Shown here piece after piece: positions 42,980 through 52,368 of a stretch of DNA of 64,000 bases. Made by a program: the position numbers and the translations under genes. The notes under the pieces are model-generated. The model saw only the letters and a list, made by a program, of their open reading frames with translations, had not been told where the DNA came from and ran no database searches. The stretch comes from Actinokineospora iranica (GTDB lineage: Bacteria; Actinomycetota; Actinomycetes; Mycobacteriales; Pseudonocardiaceae). The stretch spans positions 1 through 64,000 of the forward strand of contig NZ_FMZZ01000003.1 of assembly GCF_900101685.1 (NCBI RefSeq). Reading direction: 5' to 3'. The first letter of the stretch is position 1. Each line of letters starts with the position of its first letter.

Positions 42980-44077
42980 GTGACCGCCAACACAGTCGTG
43001 GGCGTCCCGAGGGAGACCTCCGAGGGCGAGCGGCGGGTCGCCCTCGTGCCGAAGGTGGTCGAGCGGCTGCGCGCCAGGAACCTGTCCGTCGTCGTCGAGC
43101 CGGGAGCGGGCGCGGGCGCGCTCATTCCGGACACCGCGTATGTCCACTCCGGAGCGACGCTCGGCGACCCGTGGTCGGCCGACGTCGTGGTCAAAGTCGC
43201 GCCGCCATCCCCACCGGAGATCGCCCGGCTGCGGCGGGGCGCGCTCTTCGTCGGCTTCCTCACGCCGCTGACAGACCCGGGGAAAGCCCGCGCGCTCGCC
43301 GACGCGGGCGTCACCGGGTTCGCCATGGAGGCCATCCCGCGTATCTCCCGCGCGCAGTCGATGGACGCGCTGTCCTCGCAGGCCACGGTTTCCGGCTACC
43401 GCGCCGCCATGGTCGCCGCCGAACTCCTGACCCGGTTCTTCCCCATGCTCACCACCGCCGCTGGCACCGTGCCGCCCGCGAAGGTCCTCGTCCTCGGCGT
43501 CGGAGTCGCCGGACTGCAAGCGCTTGCCACCGCCCGCAGGCTCGGCGCCCGCACCACCGGCTACGACGTGCGGCCCGAGGTCGCCGACCAGGTCCGCTCG
43601 GTCGGCGCGCAGTGGCTCGACCTCGGTGTCGATGGCATCGAAGCAGCCGGGTCCGGCGGCTACGCCCGCGCCCTCACCGACGCCGAACGCGCCGAGCAGC
43701 AACGCCAACTCGGCAAGGCGATCACCGGGTTCGACGCGGTGATCACCACCGCGCTCGTCCCCGGCCGCCGCGCCCCGACCCTGGTGACCGCCGACGCGGT
43801 GCGCGGGATGCGCGCGGGCAGTGTCGTGGTCGACCTCGCGGGCGAGGCGGGCGGCAACTGCGAGCTGAGCGAGCCGGGCAAGGTCGTCGTGGCGGAGTCG
43901 GTGACGATCAGCGCCCCGCTGAACCTGCCCGCCACCATGCCCGAGCACGCCAGCGAGCTTTACGCGCGCAACGTGCAGGCGGTGCTGGAACTGCTGACCG
44001 ATCCCGCCGGGGCGCTCGCGGTCGACTTCGGCGACGAGATCGTCGCGGGCGCGTGCGTGACCGGGAAGGAGAGCTAG
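42980..44077 (+). CDS. pntAA: NAD(P) transhydrogenase subunit alpha part 1 (PntAA)
   Basis: A 365-residue soluble NAD(H)-binding subunit (dI) of the proton-translocating transhydrogenase. Conserved stretches are VGVPRETSEGERRVALVP at the N-terminus, AMEAIPRISRAQSMDALSSQ, the Rossmann motif VLVLGVGVAGLQALATARRLGA and RPEVADQVRSVGA. It swaps hydride between NADH and NADP+ using the proton gradient, supplying NADPH. The GTG start is directly behind a short palindrome, without an obvious Shine-Dalgarno sequence. The next gene begins immediately after its stop. Confidence 0.93.
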   Translation: MTANTVVGVPRETSEGERRVALVPKVVERLRARNLSVVVEPGAGAGALIPDTAYVHSGATLGDPWSADVVVKVAPPSPPEIARLRRGALFVGFLTPLTDPGKARALADAGVTGFAMEAIPRISRAQSMDALSSQATVSGYRAAMVAAELLTRFFPMLTTAAGTVPPAKVLVLGVGVAGLQALATARRLGARTTGYDVRPEVADQVRSVGAQWLDLGVDGIEAAGSGGYARALTDAERAEQQRQLGKAITGFDAVITTALVPGRRAPTLVTADAVRGMRAGSVVVDLAGEAGGNCELSEPGKVVVAESVTISAPLNLPATMPEHASELYARNVQAVLELLTDPAGALAVDFGDEIVAGACVTGKES

Positions 44078-44382
44078 ATGCTGGTCCAGAACCTGGCAGT
44101 GCTCGTGCTCGCGGGCTTCGTCGGCTTCGCCGTGATCTCCAAGGTGCCCAACACCTTGCACACCCCGCTGATGTCGGGCACCAACGCCATCCACGGAATC
44201 GTGCTGCTGGGCGGGCTCATCGTGGCGGGCCTGGGCGCGCAGAGCGCGCTCGACAAGGTCCTGCTGGTGATCGCCATCACGTTCGGCACGATCAACGTCG
44301 TCGGCGGATTCCTGGTGACAGACCGAATGCTGGGGATGTTCAAGGACCGTCCTAATAGGATAAGTCCAGATAGGACGAAGCG

Positions 44383-44386
<4 letters not shown>
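44078..44386 (+). CDS. pntAB: NAD(P) transhydrogenase subunit alpha part 2 (PntAB, membrane)
   Basis: A 102-residue membrane subunit. About three transmembrane helices are visible (LAVLVLAGFVGFAVIS, IHGIVLLGGLIVAGLGA, VLLVIAITFGTINVVGGFLV), plus the conserved NTLHTPLMSGTNAIHG. It is the separate small piece of dII typical of three-subunit enzymes. The ATG follows the pntAA stop without a gap, and its own stop overlaps the pntB ATG. It forms the proton channel with PntB. Confidence 0.93.
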
Positions 44387-45771
<1,385 letters not shown>

Positions 45772-45789
45772 CCCGCGTACCTTGGTGGC

Positions 45790-46200
45790 GTGAACTGGAC
45801 CCTAGAAGTGATCGTCGTGCCGGTCTCGGACGTCGACCGCGCCAAGGCCTTCTACGCCGACCGACTGGGCTTCACCGTCGACCACGACACCCGCGTCGGC
45901 GACGTGGTCATCGTGCAGCTCACCCCACCGGGCTCGGGCTGCTCGATCGTCATCGGCAAGGGCGTCGGGAAGATGGCCCCAGGTTCGCTGAGCGGCTTGC
46001 AGCTGGTGGTCAACGACGTCCGCGCCGCCCGCACCCAACTCCTGGAACGCGGGGTAGCCGTCGGCGAGGTCCTGTTCGCCAGCCACGAGGGCTTCCGCCC
46101 CGCCCGCGAAGACGACGACCTGAACAACACCGGCTTCATCTTCTTCGACGACCCCGACGGCAACGGCTGGGCAGTCCAGCAAATCACCTCCCGCCCCTAG
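45790..46200 (+). CDS. Glyoxalase/VOC-superfamily protein
   Basis: A 136-residue vicinal-oxygen-chelate protein: LEVIVVPVSDVDRAKAFYADRLGF at the N-terminus, LQLVVNDVRAARTQLLERGV in the second half, and FFDDPDGNGWAVQQI at the end, the typical paired beta-alpha-beta modules. Metal-binding residues are not all obvious, so substrate and even catalysis are open. It begins with GTG 18 bp after pntB and may be read through from it. Confidence 0.85.
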   Translation: MNWTLEVIVVPVSDVDRAKAFYADRLGFTVDHDTRVGDVVIVQLTPPGSGCSIVIGKGVGKMAPGSLSGLQLVVNDVRAARTQLLERGVAVGEVLFASHEGFRPAREDDDLNNTGFIFFDDPDGNGWAVQQITSRP

Positions 46201-46632
46201 GCCGCGCCCGATTCGCGGGTTTCATGATCGTTCCGGGGTTTCATGATCGCGAGTTATCCACAGCCGCGCCGCCGCCTCTTCCTCCCGCTGACCTGCGGCG
46301 ATAGACTGGAGCGGGGTCAGCCCCCAGGGTGGGTGGGGTTTTGTTGTGGGGCTGTGGGGCGGCAAAAAGGGCGAAATCGGGTCTTTGTGAATCTGGTTGG
46401 GGCGTGTCCGCTGTCAGCCTTCTCGCCTACCGGGGACGCGCGGTGTTCGGATGGGGAACAGCCCCTGTGGATCGAGCGCGAACCGACTTCGACCGAACCC
46501 TGATCCCAAGGGCGGGACCCGTCGCGGGGGCCGCGGGGTGGCTACGCCCATCTTCGCCCACGGTGTTCATTCCTCGCCCGAGATGACACTTGGCGGTAGT
46601 ACTCCCTCCCTCGTCCGGGTGACACTGGCGCT
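46201..46632. other. Long intergenic region with non-coding repeat copy A
   Basis: About 430 bp with no supportable gene. It holds copy A of a dispersed non-coding repeat (listed separately) and a further partial direct repeat of CATGATCG. The rest, up to the MpaB gene, contains no recognised element; a promoter for MpaB is expected near the end. Confidence 0.5.
46242..46363 (+). repeat. Dispersed non-coding repeat, copy A
   Basis: 122 bp that align with 51521-51644 along their full length. Shared parts are CATGATCGCGAGTTATCCACAG, then CGCTGACCTGCGGCGATAG and a C-run/G-run hairpin. A perfect DnaA-box consensus (TTATCCACA) is at 46254-46262. The hairpin arms are CAG-CCCC and GGGG-CTG; in the other copy the middle pair is changed on both sides (CGG/CCG), which supports a conserved stem. 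Confidence 0.75.
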
Positions 46633-47532
46633 ATGAGTAGCGAACCGGTCCAGGTCGACGCCGATGACCTCGGTCTCTTCGGCCCGGATTCGGTCACCTG
46701 GCAGGTGCACGCCGACCCGGCCATGTGGTTCGGCGGCATCCGCAGCCTCTACTTGCAAGCCCTTCATCCCCGCGCGGTCGCGGCCATCGCCCAGAACTCG
46801 GACTTTCGGGCCGATCCGCTCGGCAGGCTGGTCAGGACCGCGAACTTCGTCGGCATCAGCACCTACGGCACAGTCGCCGACGCCCACAAGGCCGCCGCGC
46901 GGGTAAGACGGGTCCACCGGTCCTTGCGGGCGCACGACCGCGACACCGGTGAGGTCTTCCGCATCGATGACCCTGACCTGCTGCTCTGGGTCCACTGCGC
47001 GGAGGTCGCGTCGTTCCTGTCCGCTGTCTGCCGGGCCGGATTCCCGTTGACCCAAGCCCACGCCGACCGCTACTTCCGCGAGCAGCGCACCAGCGCCGCC
47101 TTGGTCGGGCTCTCGCCGGAGGGCGTCCCGGGGTCGGTCGCGGAGATGACCGCTTACCTGCGTCAGGTCTATCCCACCCTGCGCCGGACAGCGGACGCCG
47201 ACGTGATCTACGACTTCCTGCACCGCCCGCCCGTGTCCGGGTTGCTGGCCGTGGGCGCGCGCCTCTACGAGCCGACAGTCGGGCACCTGTCCTACTCGCT
47301 GCTGCCCGCGTGGGCGCGGCGCCTCTACGGTCGCCGCGCCTATCCCGCGCCGGTGACCACGGCGGCGGTCAGGGCGTTCCGCTCGGCCGCCCTGCGGGTG
47401 CCGGGCGGTTTCCGGATCGCGCGCGGTGTCGAGCCCGCGCCGGTCGCGGCCGTGCGGCGGCTCGGCGCGTGGGCCGCGCCGTCCGCCGCACGACTGCCGG
47501 GGGTCAGCCCCGGTGGGCTTCCTGAAACTTGA
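46633..47532 (+). CDS. Oxygenase MpaB family protein (DUF2236)
   Basis: A 299-residue protein with the DUF2236 pattern: VTWQVHADPAMWFGGIRSLY, LQALHPRAVAAIAQNS with the conserved His, TANFVGISTYG, and the central VRRVHRSLRAHDRDTG and LLLWVHCAEVASFLSA motifs carrying further His residues that bind haem or metal in relatives. Family members include the latex-clearing-type and MpaB-type oxygenases; substrate unknown. The ATG at 46633 is clear. Its 3' end overlaps the convergent lsr2 gene by 29 bp. Confidence 0.85.
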   Translation: MSSEPVQVDADDLGLFGPDSVTWQVHADPAMWFGGIRSLYLQALHPRAVAAIAQNSDFRADPLGRLVRTANFVGISTYGTVADAHKAAARVRRVHRSLRAHDRDTGEVFRIDDPDLLLWVHCAEVASFLSAVCRAGFPLTQAHADRYFREQRTSAALVGLSPEGVPGSVAEMTAYLRQVYPTLRRTADADVIYDFLHRPPVSGLLAVGARLYEPTVGHLSYSLLPAWARRLYGRRAYPAPVTTAAVRAFRSAALRVPGGFRIARGVEPAPVAAVRRLGAWAAPSAARLPGVSPGGLPET

Positions 47533-47845
47533 TCACCAGCGCCTGCGGGATGCGGCCGCGCTCGGCGACGGCCTCGCCCTGGTTGCGGGCCCACTCCCGG
47601 ATCGCCTGGTTGTCGGCCCGGTCGTTCGCCGCGCCGTTGCGCGCCGCCCCGACGCCGACCTTCTTGCGGCCACCGGACCGGCGCGCGCGGCCGATGAACT
47701 CGGCCAGCGACCCGCGCAGCCGGGCGGCGTTCTCGCTCGACAGATCGATCAGGAAGTCCACGCCGTCGAGGGCGAAGGCGACGGTCTCGTCAGCCTGCCC
47801 ACCGTCGAGGTCGTCGACGAGCTCGACAACGGTCTTCTGCGCCAC
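47504..47845 (-). CDS. lsr2: Lsr2-family nucleoid-associated protein
   Basis: A 113-residue H-NS-like xenogeneic silencer. The N-terminal dimerisation domain starts AQKTVVELVDDLDGGQADETV and contains VDFLIDLSSENAARL; the C-terminal DNA-binding domain has NDRADNQAIREWARNQG and ERGRIPQALVIKFQEAH, where the RGR minor-groove clamp is visible. It binds AT-rich DNA and silences acquired genes; the AT-richer immunity region of this window would be a natural target (inference). The GTG at 47843-47845 has GAGGAAACC upstream. Actinobacteria often have two Lsr2 genes, so this may not be the only one. Confidence 0.92.
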   Translation of the reverse strand: MAQKTVVELVDDLDGGQADETVAFALDGVDFLIDLSSENAARLRGSLAEFIGRARRSGGRKKVGVGAARNGAANDRADNQAIREWARNQGEAVAERGRIPQALVIKFQEAHRG

Positions 47846-48300
47846 GGTTTCCTCCGCGTGATGAGAGTGGTTTCCTGCTCGGGTCCGACGCATTGGCGAA
47901 CGGTGTCCCGGCCTCGGCCGGGTATTTCCGAACCGATCGAGACGAAGCGTATCGGCATCGCCTCGCCGATCCCGCGAGGCGGTCCGGTGTGGCGCGGACC
48001 CGATATTCCGACATAGTAGGACCCAGGTCACGCCCTAGCGAGAATGCGACGGCTTCGGGGTGCCCTCCGGCGCGTCATCCGGGGTGTGCTTGATCCTGTA
48101 TCCGCAGGTCAGCGGCTTCTGGCGGAATCTTGGTGCATTTCCATGGTGTGCCTTCCCCGTTAAATTGCCCACTCGGCTTCCTAAGCCGGACAGTAGTCGC
48201 GCCGTCGATGTGAGAGCGAGTCGCGTCCTTGTCCGGATATAACCCGTTGTACGGAATCCGCCTTGTCGCTCAGACCGCCCATAACGTTACGGTGTGCGGC
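47846..48300. other. Divergent intergenic region lsr2 / PLP enzyme
   Basis: About 450 bp with the lsr2 promoter on one side and that of the PLP enzyme on the other. No ORF is convincing. A short inverted repeat CGGAT...ATCCG surrounds an AT-rich ATATAAC segment at about 48234-48262, a possible promoter. Otherwise nothing recognised. Confidence 0.45.
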
Positions 48301-49314
48301 ATGACTGTCGATCTCTCCGCCTTCCCGCGCGTCCCGCTCGGCCATTGGCCGACCCCGCTCGACGACTGCCCCCGACTGGGCGCCGCGCTGGGCGGAATCC
48401 GCGTGCTGGTCAAGCGCGACGACGTCAGCGGCCTGGGCGTCGGCGGCAACAAGCTGCGCAAACTGGAGCCGCTGCTGGGCGCGGCGCTCGCCGACGGGGC
48501 CGACACCGTGATCACCTTCGGCGCGGTGCAGACCAACCACGGCAGGCAGACAGCCGCCGCCTGCGCCCGACTGGGCCTGCGGTGTGAGCTGATCCTCACC
48601 CGCGAAGTCGCTCGAACGAGTGACGCTTACCAGCGCTCCGGAAACCTGGCCCTCGACCACCTCTATGGCGCGACCGTCCACCTGTGCGACGACGACCGGC
48701 AAGCCGAGGACGCCTACCGGCGCGCGGTAGACAGCGCCGCCGCCGAAGGGCGGAAGGCCGTGACGTTGCCGGTCGGCGGCTCCAACGCCCTGGGCGTCCT
48801 GGGCTACGTCGCCGCCACCGCCGAGATGTTCACCCAATTGGACGGTCTGCGGATCACCCCGGACCGGATCGTGGTCCCCGTCGGCAGCGCGGGCACGGCG
48901 GCGGGCGTCGCTCTCGGCGTCGCGCTCCTGGACCGGCCCACCCGGGTGGACGGGGCCTGCGTGTCGCACACCGCGGCCGAGTCGCTGGCCGATATCCGCC
49001 GCCTCGCCGCCGAGTCCGCCGCGCTCCTGGGCCGGGACACGCCAGCGCTCACCCACGTGCGCACCGATGACCGCGCCGTCGGCCCCGGCTACGGCGTGCC
49101 CACCGCCGCGCTCTGGGACGCGGTGCGCCTGTTCGCCCGCACCGAGGGGATCACCCTCGACCCGGTCTACACCGGCAAGGCCGCCGCCTGTCTGGTGGAC
49201 ATGGCCAGGACCGGCGAGATCACCGCAGGCGAGACAGTCGTGTTCCTGCACACCGGCGGCCTGCCCGGCCTGTTCGCCTACGCCCCGGACTTCCCCGCCG
49301 AGGCCGAGCGCTGA
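48301..49314 (+). CDS. D-cysteine desulfhydrase / ACC deaminase-family PLP enzyme
   Basis: A 337-residue fold-type II PLP enzyme of normal family length. It begins FPRVPLGHWPTPLDDCPRLG; the cofactor Lys is in GVGGNKLRKLEPLL, then ITFGAVQTNHGRQTAAAC, VPVGSAGTAAGVALG (phosphate loop) and VVFLHTGGLPGLFAY at the end. The layout fits D-cysteine desulfhydrases (D-cysteine to pyruvate, sulfide and ammonia) better than ACC deaminase. It is a distant relative of the product of 15852-16670. Its stop directly abuts the stop of the convergent gene. Confidence 0.87.
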   Translation: MTVDLSAFPRVPLGHWPTPLDDCPRLGAALGGIRVLVKRDDVSGLGVGGNKLRKLEPLLGAALADGADTVITFGAVQTNHGRQTAAACARLGLRCELILTREVARTSDAYQRSGNLALDHLYGATVHLCDDDRQAEDAYRRAVDSAAAEGRKAVTLPVGGSNALGVLGYVAATAEMFTQLDGLRITPDRIVVPVGSAGTAAGVALGVALLDRPTRVDGACVSHTAAESLADIRRLAAESAALLGRDTPALTHVRTDDRAVGPGYGVPTAALWDAVRLFARTEGITLDPVYTGKAAACLVDMARTGEITAGETVVFLHTGGLPGLFAYAPDFPAEAER

Positions 49315-50595
49315 TCAGCCCGCCGGGGAAAGCTGCAACGCCCGCCCCGCGATCCGCTTCAACGCCTCGTCGTCCGGCCGGGACGAGCCGTCCAGCCACA
49401 CCGCCTGGACGAGCTTCACGCTGTTGCCCTCACGCCCGCTGACATATGCCGCGGACTCGAACTTCGGTTTCCGGTCGCCAGGCCACGGCACGCCCTCGGC
49501 GGCCTGGTCGACGATCCCGCCGCTGCCCGGCTTGTCGGCGACAGCGCGCAACTCCGTCGCCAACGAGCTACCGGTGAACCGCAGCACCGCCACCAGCACC
49601 GCGGCCTGACGCCCGCCGTCGGCGACCTCGAACCGGGCCCGGATCAGCCGCGCGCAGCCGTTCTTCTCCAGCCAGGCGCGCACGTCGCCGAACGCGTGCG
49701 TGGCGCAGTCCGGGTGCTCGGCGGCCCCCTTGGGCGTGAACGTGGTTCCCTCGATCGGGATCTCGGCGGTCCGGGTGCTCGACGGGCCGGGCGACTGCGC
49801 CTGCGGGTCGCCTGCCGAGTTGACCGCCACCACGATGCCGGTGATCAGCAGCACGGCCACCAGCGCCGCGGCGACGATCGGCAGCCATTTCAGCTTGCCC
49901 GAGGCTTTCCGCGGCACGGGCGGGACATGCGAGCCGCCGGTGATCCGGGGGATGACGGTCGTGCTCTCGGCAGCGGCGGCGGCGGAGAACCCGTCCGGGA
50001 AGCCCTCGGCGAGCAGTTCGGTCTCGTCCACCACCAGGCCCGGGTGCAGCGCGGCCAAGATCCGCCGCAACTCGCCCACCGGGCAGGCGCGGCCGTGGGT
50101 GGCCAACTCACGCGCGGCGGTCAGCAGCGTCATCGGCTCCGGGTGCAGGATGCGGACGCCGCGCACCAAGTCGGCGCTGGGCTGCGAGACCTGTGACACA
50201 TAAGGCCCCACCGCCACCACCGTGCCGACCGGCAGCGGCTCGACCCGCTCTGCCGCCAGCCGCTCGGCGACCGCGGCGCTGGCCGCCAGCGCGTCCACCG
50301 CGGGGTTCACCGGCCCGCCGCTGCTCACCAGCGGCCAGCCGTCGGTCTTCCACTGCTCCGACAGCGGCGCGTCCAGGCGCATCGCCGGGTCCGGCAGGTC
50401 GACGCAGACGACGACGAGAATCCCGCGCGGCAGCACGAGGACCGCGTCGAGAACCTGGGGACAGCCCGGCGGCCGGACACCGAGCAGGGCGACCCCGCCC
50501 GCCACGGTGTCCCCGCGTCCCCAGGAAACCAGGGCGGCCCGCAGATCCTTGCCCACCGCAGCGGTCGTGTCATCGACCCGGACCACCCGCACCAC
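49315..50595 (-). CDS. Single-pass membrane protein of unknown function
   Basis: A 426-residue protein. Residues 1 to about 215 form a cytoplasmic domain ([55 protein letters not shown]). A Lys-rich stretch leads into one transmembrane helix (LPIVAAALVAVLLITGIVVAV, about 236-256), followed by a Pro/Ser linker and an external domain with two Cys (HPDCATHAF, KNGCARLI). No family recognised; the first part distantly recalls nuclease-related domains, but the catalytic residues are not evident. Found by layout to be a typical actinobacterial envelope-associated protein; function unknown. Confidence 0.65.
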   Translation of the reverse strand: MVRVVRVDDTTAAVGKDLRAALVSWGRGDTVAGGVALLGVRPPGCPQVLDAVLVLPRGILVVVCVDLPDPAMRLDAPLSEQWKTDGWPLVSSGGPVNPAVDALAASAAVAERLAAERVEPLPVGTVVAVGPYVSQVSQPSADLVRGVRILHPEPMTLLTAARELATHGRACPVGELRRILAALHPGLVVDETELLAEGFPDGFSAAAAAESTTVIPRITGGSHVPPVPRKASGKLKWLPIVAAALVAVLLITGIVVAVNSAGDPQAQSPGPSSTRTAEIPIEGTTFTPKGAAEHPDCATHAFGDVRAWLEKNGCARLIRARFEVADGGRQAAVLVAVLRFTGSSLATELRAVADKPGSGGIVDQAAEGVPWPGDRKPKFESAAYVSGREGNSVKLVQAVWLDGSSRPDDEALKRIAGRALQLSPAG

Positions 50596-50967
50596 GCACC
50601 TCCACCCGACTCACGGCCGGACCTCGAAGGACCCGGCCGTCGGGTACCACGCTATCGGCATGGATCTCCACCGGCCCCGCTGACCTCGCACGGCGTGTCC
50701 GAAGATCGAATTCGTGACCACAATGAGGGTCCCCCGTTAGAGGGGTGCCACCTTGTGGTGCTGTCGCTCGTCGATGCTGGTCGCGCGCGGGACACGCCGG
50801 TTGGTCTGTGTGAAATGCCTGGGGCACACGTTGTTTTCGTGGTTCGTGTGGCCAAAGTGTCCGGTAGCAGGGCAGAATGAGCGCGGGAATACCATGTGTG
50901 ACCAGACTCCCGTTGATCGCGATGGACGTAGGGGAAGACGATCCTCGTCGAGCAGCGGAGGTCAGCA
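50596..50967. other. Intergenic region between the membrane-protein gene and the DUF3145 gene
   Basis: About 370 bp, divergent, with promoters expected for both neighbours. Several short open frames lack conservation or ribosome binding sites and are not called. A small inverted repeat around CCACCTTGTGGTG (about 50748-50760) is the only structure noticed. Confidence 0.45.
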
Positions 50968-51471
50968 GTGAGCACCCGTGGAAACACCCAAGGCGTGGTG
51001 TACGTCCACTCGTCGCCGTCTGCGGTATGTCCGCACGTCGAGTGGGCGATTTCGGGCACCCTCGGGGTGCGTGCCGAGCTACGCTGGACCGCGCAGCCCG
51101 CGGCCCCGGGTCAGTTGCGCGCCGAATGCGCGTGGACTGGCGACGCGGGCACGGGCGGCAAACTCGCGGGCGCGCTCCGAGCGTGGCCGATGATCCGCTT
51201 CGAGGTCACCGAGGAACCCAGCCCCGGCGTGGACGGCGAAAGATTCTGCTACGCCCCCACCCTTGGCCTCTGGCACGCGCGCACAAGCGCCAACGGCGAC
51301 ATAGTCGTCGGCGAGGACCAACTACGAGCCGTGGCCACCACAGCCCGCGGCGGCGACTCCTTCGCCTTCAAGATCGACGAACTCCTCGGCGCCTCATGGG
51401 ATGAAGCCCTGGAGCCCTACCGCCGAGCAGGCGACGGAGCCCCCGTCACCTGGCTACACCGCGTCGGCTGA
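50968..51471 (+). CDS. DUF3145 family protein
   Basis: A 167-residue protein with GVVYVHSSPSAVCPHVEWAISG at the N-terminus, an AWTGDAGTGGKLAGALRAW block and a C-terminal LGASWDEALEPYRRAGDGAPVTWLHRVG. This is the DUF3145 pattern, conserved throughout Actinobacteria. Function unknown. The start is GTG 50968 with GGAGG 7 nt upstream. No signal peptide, so cytoplasmic. Confidence 0.88.
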   Translation: MSTRGNTQGVVYVHSSPSAVCPHVEWAISGTLGVRAELRWTAQPAAPGQLRAECAWTGDAGTGGKLAGALRAWPMIRFEVTEEPSPGVDGERFCYAPTLGLWHARTSANGDIVVGEDQLRAVATTARGGDSFAFKIDELLGASWDEALEPYRRAGDGAPVTWLHRVG

Positions 51472-51779
51472 TCTTTCCTCGGACAGCTAGCCGCGCCTGC
51501 CTTCCACCAGCCACCCAAACCATGATCGCGAGTTATCCACAGGCGCGGCAGCGTCTCTTCCCATGCGCTGACCTGCGGCGATAGGATGGATCTGGGACGG
51601 TCCCCCAGGGAGGGCGGGCTTTGCGGTGGGGGCCGTGGGGCTGCGAACTGGGGCGGGCAGCGAACCTGACCTCCTGCCAGGCCGCACCTACGCTCGCCGA
51701 GCTAACCCACGAGACCCAGCCACCGAGCCGACCACCACAGCCACGCCCCAAACCAGCAGCCCTATGGCACCCTGACCTC
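51472..51779. other. Intergenic region with non-coding repeat copy B
   Basis: About 300 bp between DUF3145 and a membrane-anchored protein gene. It contains copy B of the dispersed repeat (51521-51644). The open frame that begins at 51621 within it joins the downstream gene, but its first 53 codons look non-conserved. Confidence 0.5.
51521..51644 (+). repeat. Dispersed non-coding repeat, copy B
   Basis: 124 bp matching 46242-46363, on the same strand. It again has a perfect TTATCCACA at 51533-51541, CGCTGACCTGCGGCGATAG in the middle, and the terminal hairpin, here ACGG(T)CCCCCA paired with TGGGGGCCGT. One stem pair differs from copy A in a compensatory way. It is not part of a recognised insertion sequence. 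Confidence 0.75.
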
Positions 51780-52367
51780 GTGCGCGAAGGGGCCCGAGGA
51801 TCAGCACACCGCTGGCTACTCCCAGCCGTCCTGCTGGCTGTGATCGTCACCGCGGCAGCCGGAATGCTCGCCCGCGACCTCTACGCCGCCCCGGACCGGC
51901 CCCCGCCCGCTCCGATCCTCCCCAGCGAGAGCGCCCTCCCCGCGAGCGCCCAGCCCGGCCCCCGCGACGTCCGCGCCACCCAGGACGCGACCCAGCATCC
52001 GCTCTACGAGACCGTCCGCCAGCTTCTGCAGACCTACTTCGACGCCATCAACGGCAAGAACTACGCGCGCTGGAAGACGACCGTCACCGATGACCGGGTG
52101 AAGGACATGCCGGAAGCCACCTGGCGGGCCGCGTACCGCTCGACCCAGGACGGCAGCATTGTCGTCTACCGGATAGAGACCGGTCCGGTAAACAGTGCCC
52201 GCGTTCTGCTGCGCTTCGTCAGCAAGCAGGACGTCGCCGATGCCCCGCTTGAACTACCGGTCGACTGCATTCGGTGGAACGTGATCTTCCCGTTGGCCTA
52301 CACCGGCGGCGAATGGCGCCTCGACGCAGGCCCCACCGCGGCTTCCCCCCAGCACGACCGCTGCTGA
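51780..52367 (+). CDS. Membrane-anchored protein of unknown function
   Basis: A protein of about 195 residues when started at GTG 51780. It has a short basic N-terminus, one hydrophobic helix (WLLPAVLLAVIVTAAAGMLA), a Pro/Ser-rich linker, and an external domain beginning HPLYETVRQLLQTYFDAINGKNYARWKTTV, which resembles SnoaL/NTF2-like or Mce-associated single-pass proteins of actinobacteria. An upstream start cannot be excluded. It ends 1 bp before the convergent accD gene stop. Confidence 0.65.
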   Translation: MREGARGSAHRWLLPAVLLAVIVTAAAGMLARDLYAAPDRPPPAPILPSESALPASAQPGPRDVRATQDATQHPLYETVRQLLQTYFDAINGKNYARWKTTVTDDRVKDMPEATWRAAYRSTQDGSIVVYRIETGPVNSARVLLRFVSKQDVADAPLELPVDCIRWNVIFPLAYTGGEWRLDAGPTAASPQHDRC

Positions 52368-52368
52368 C

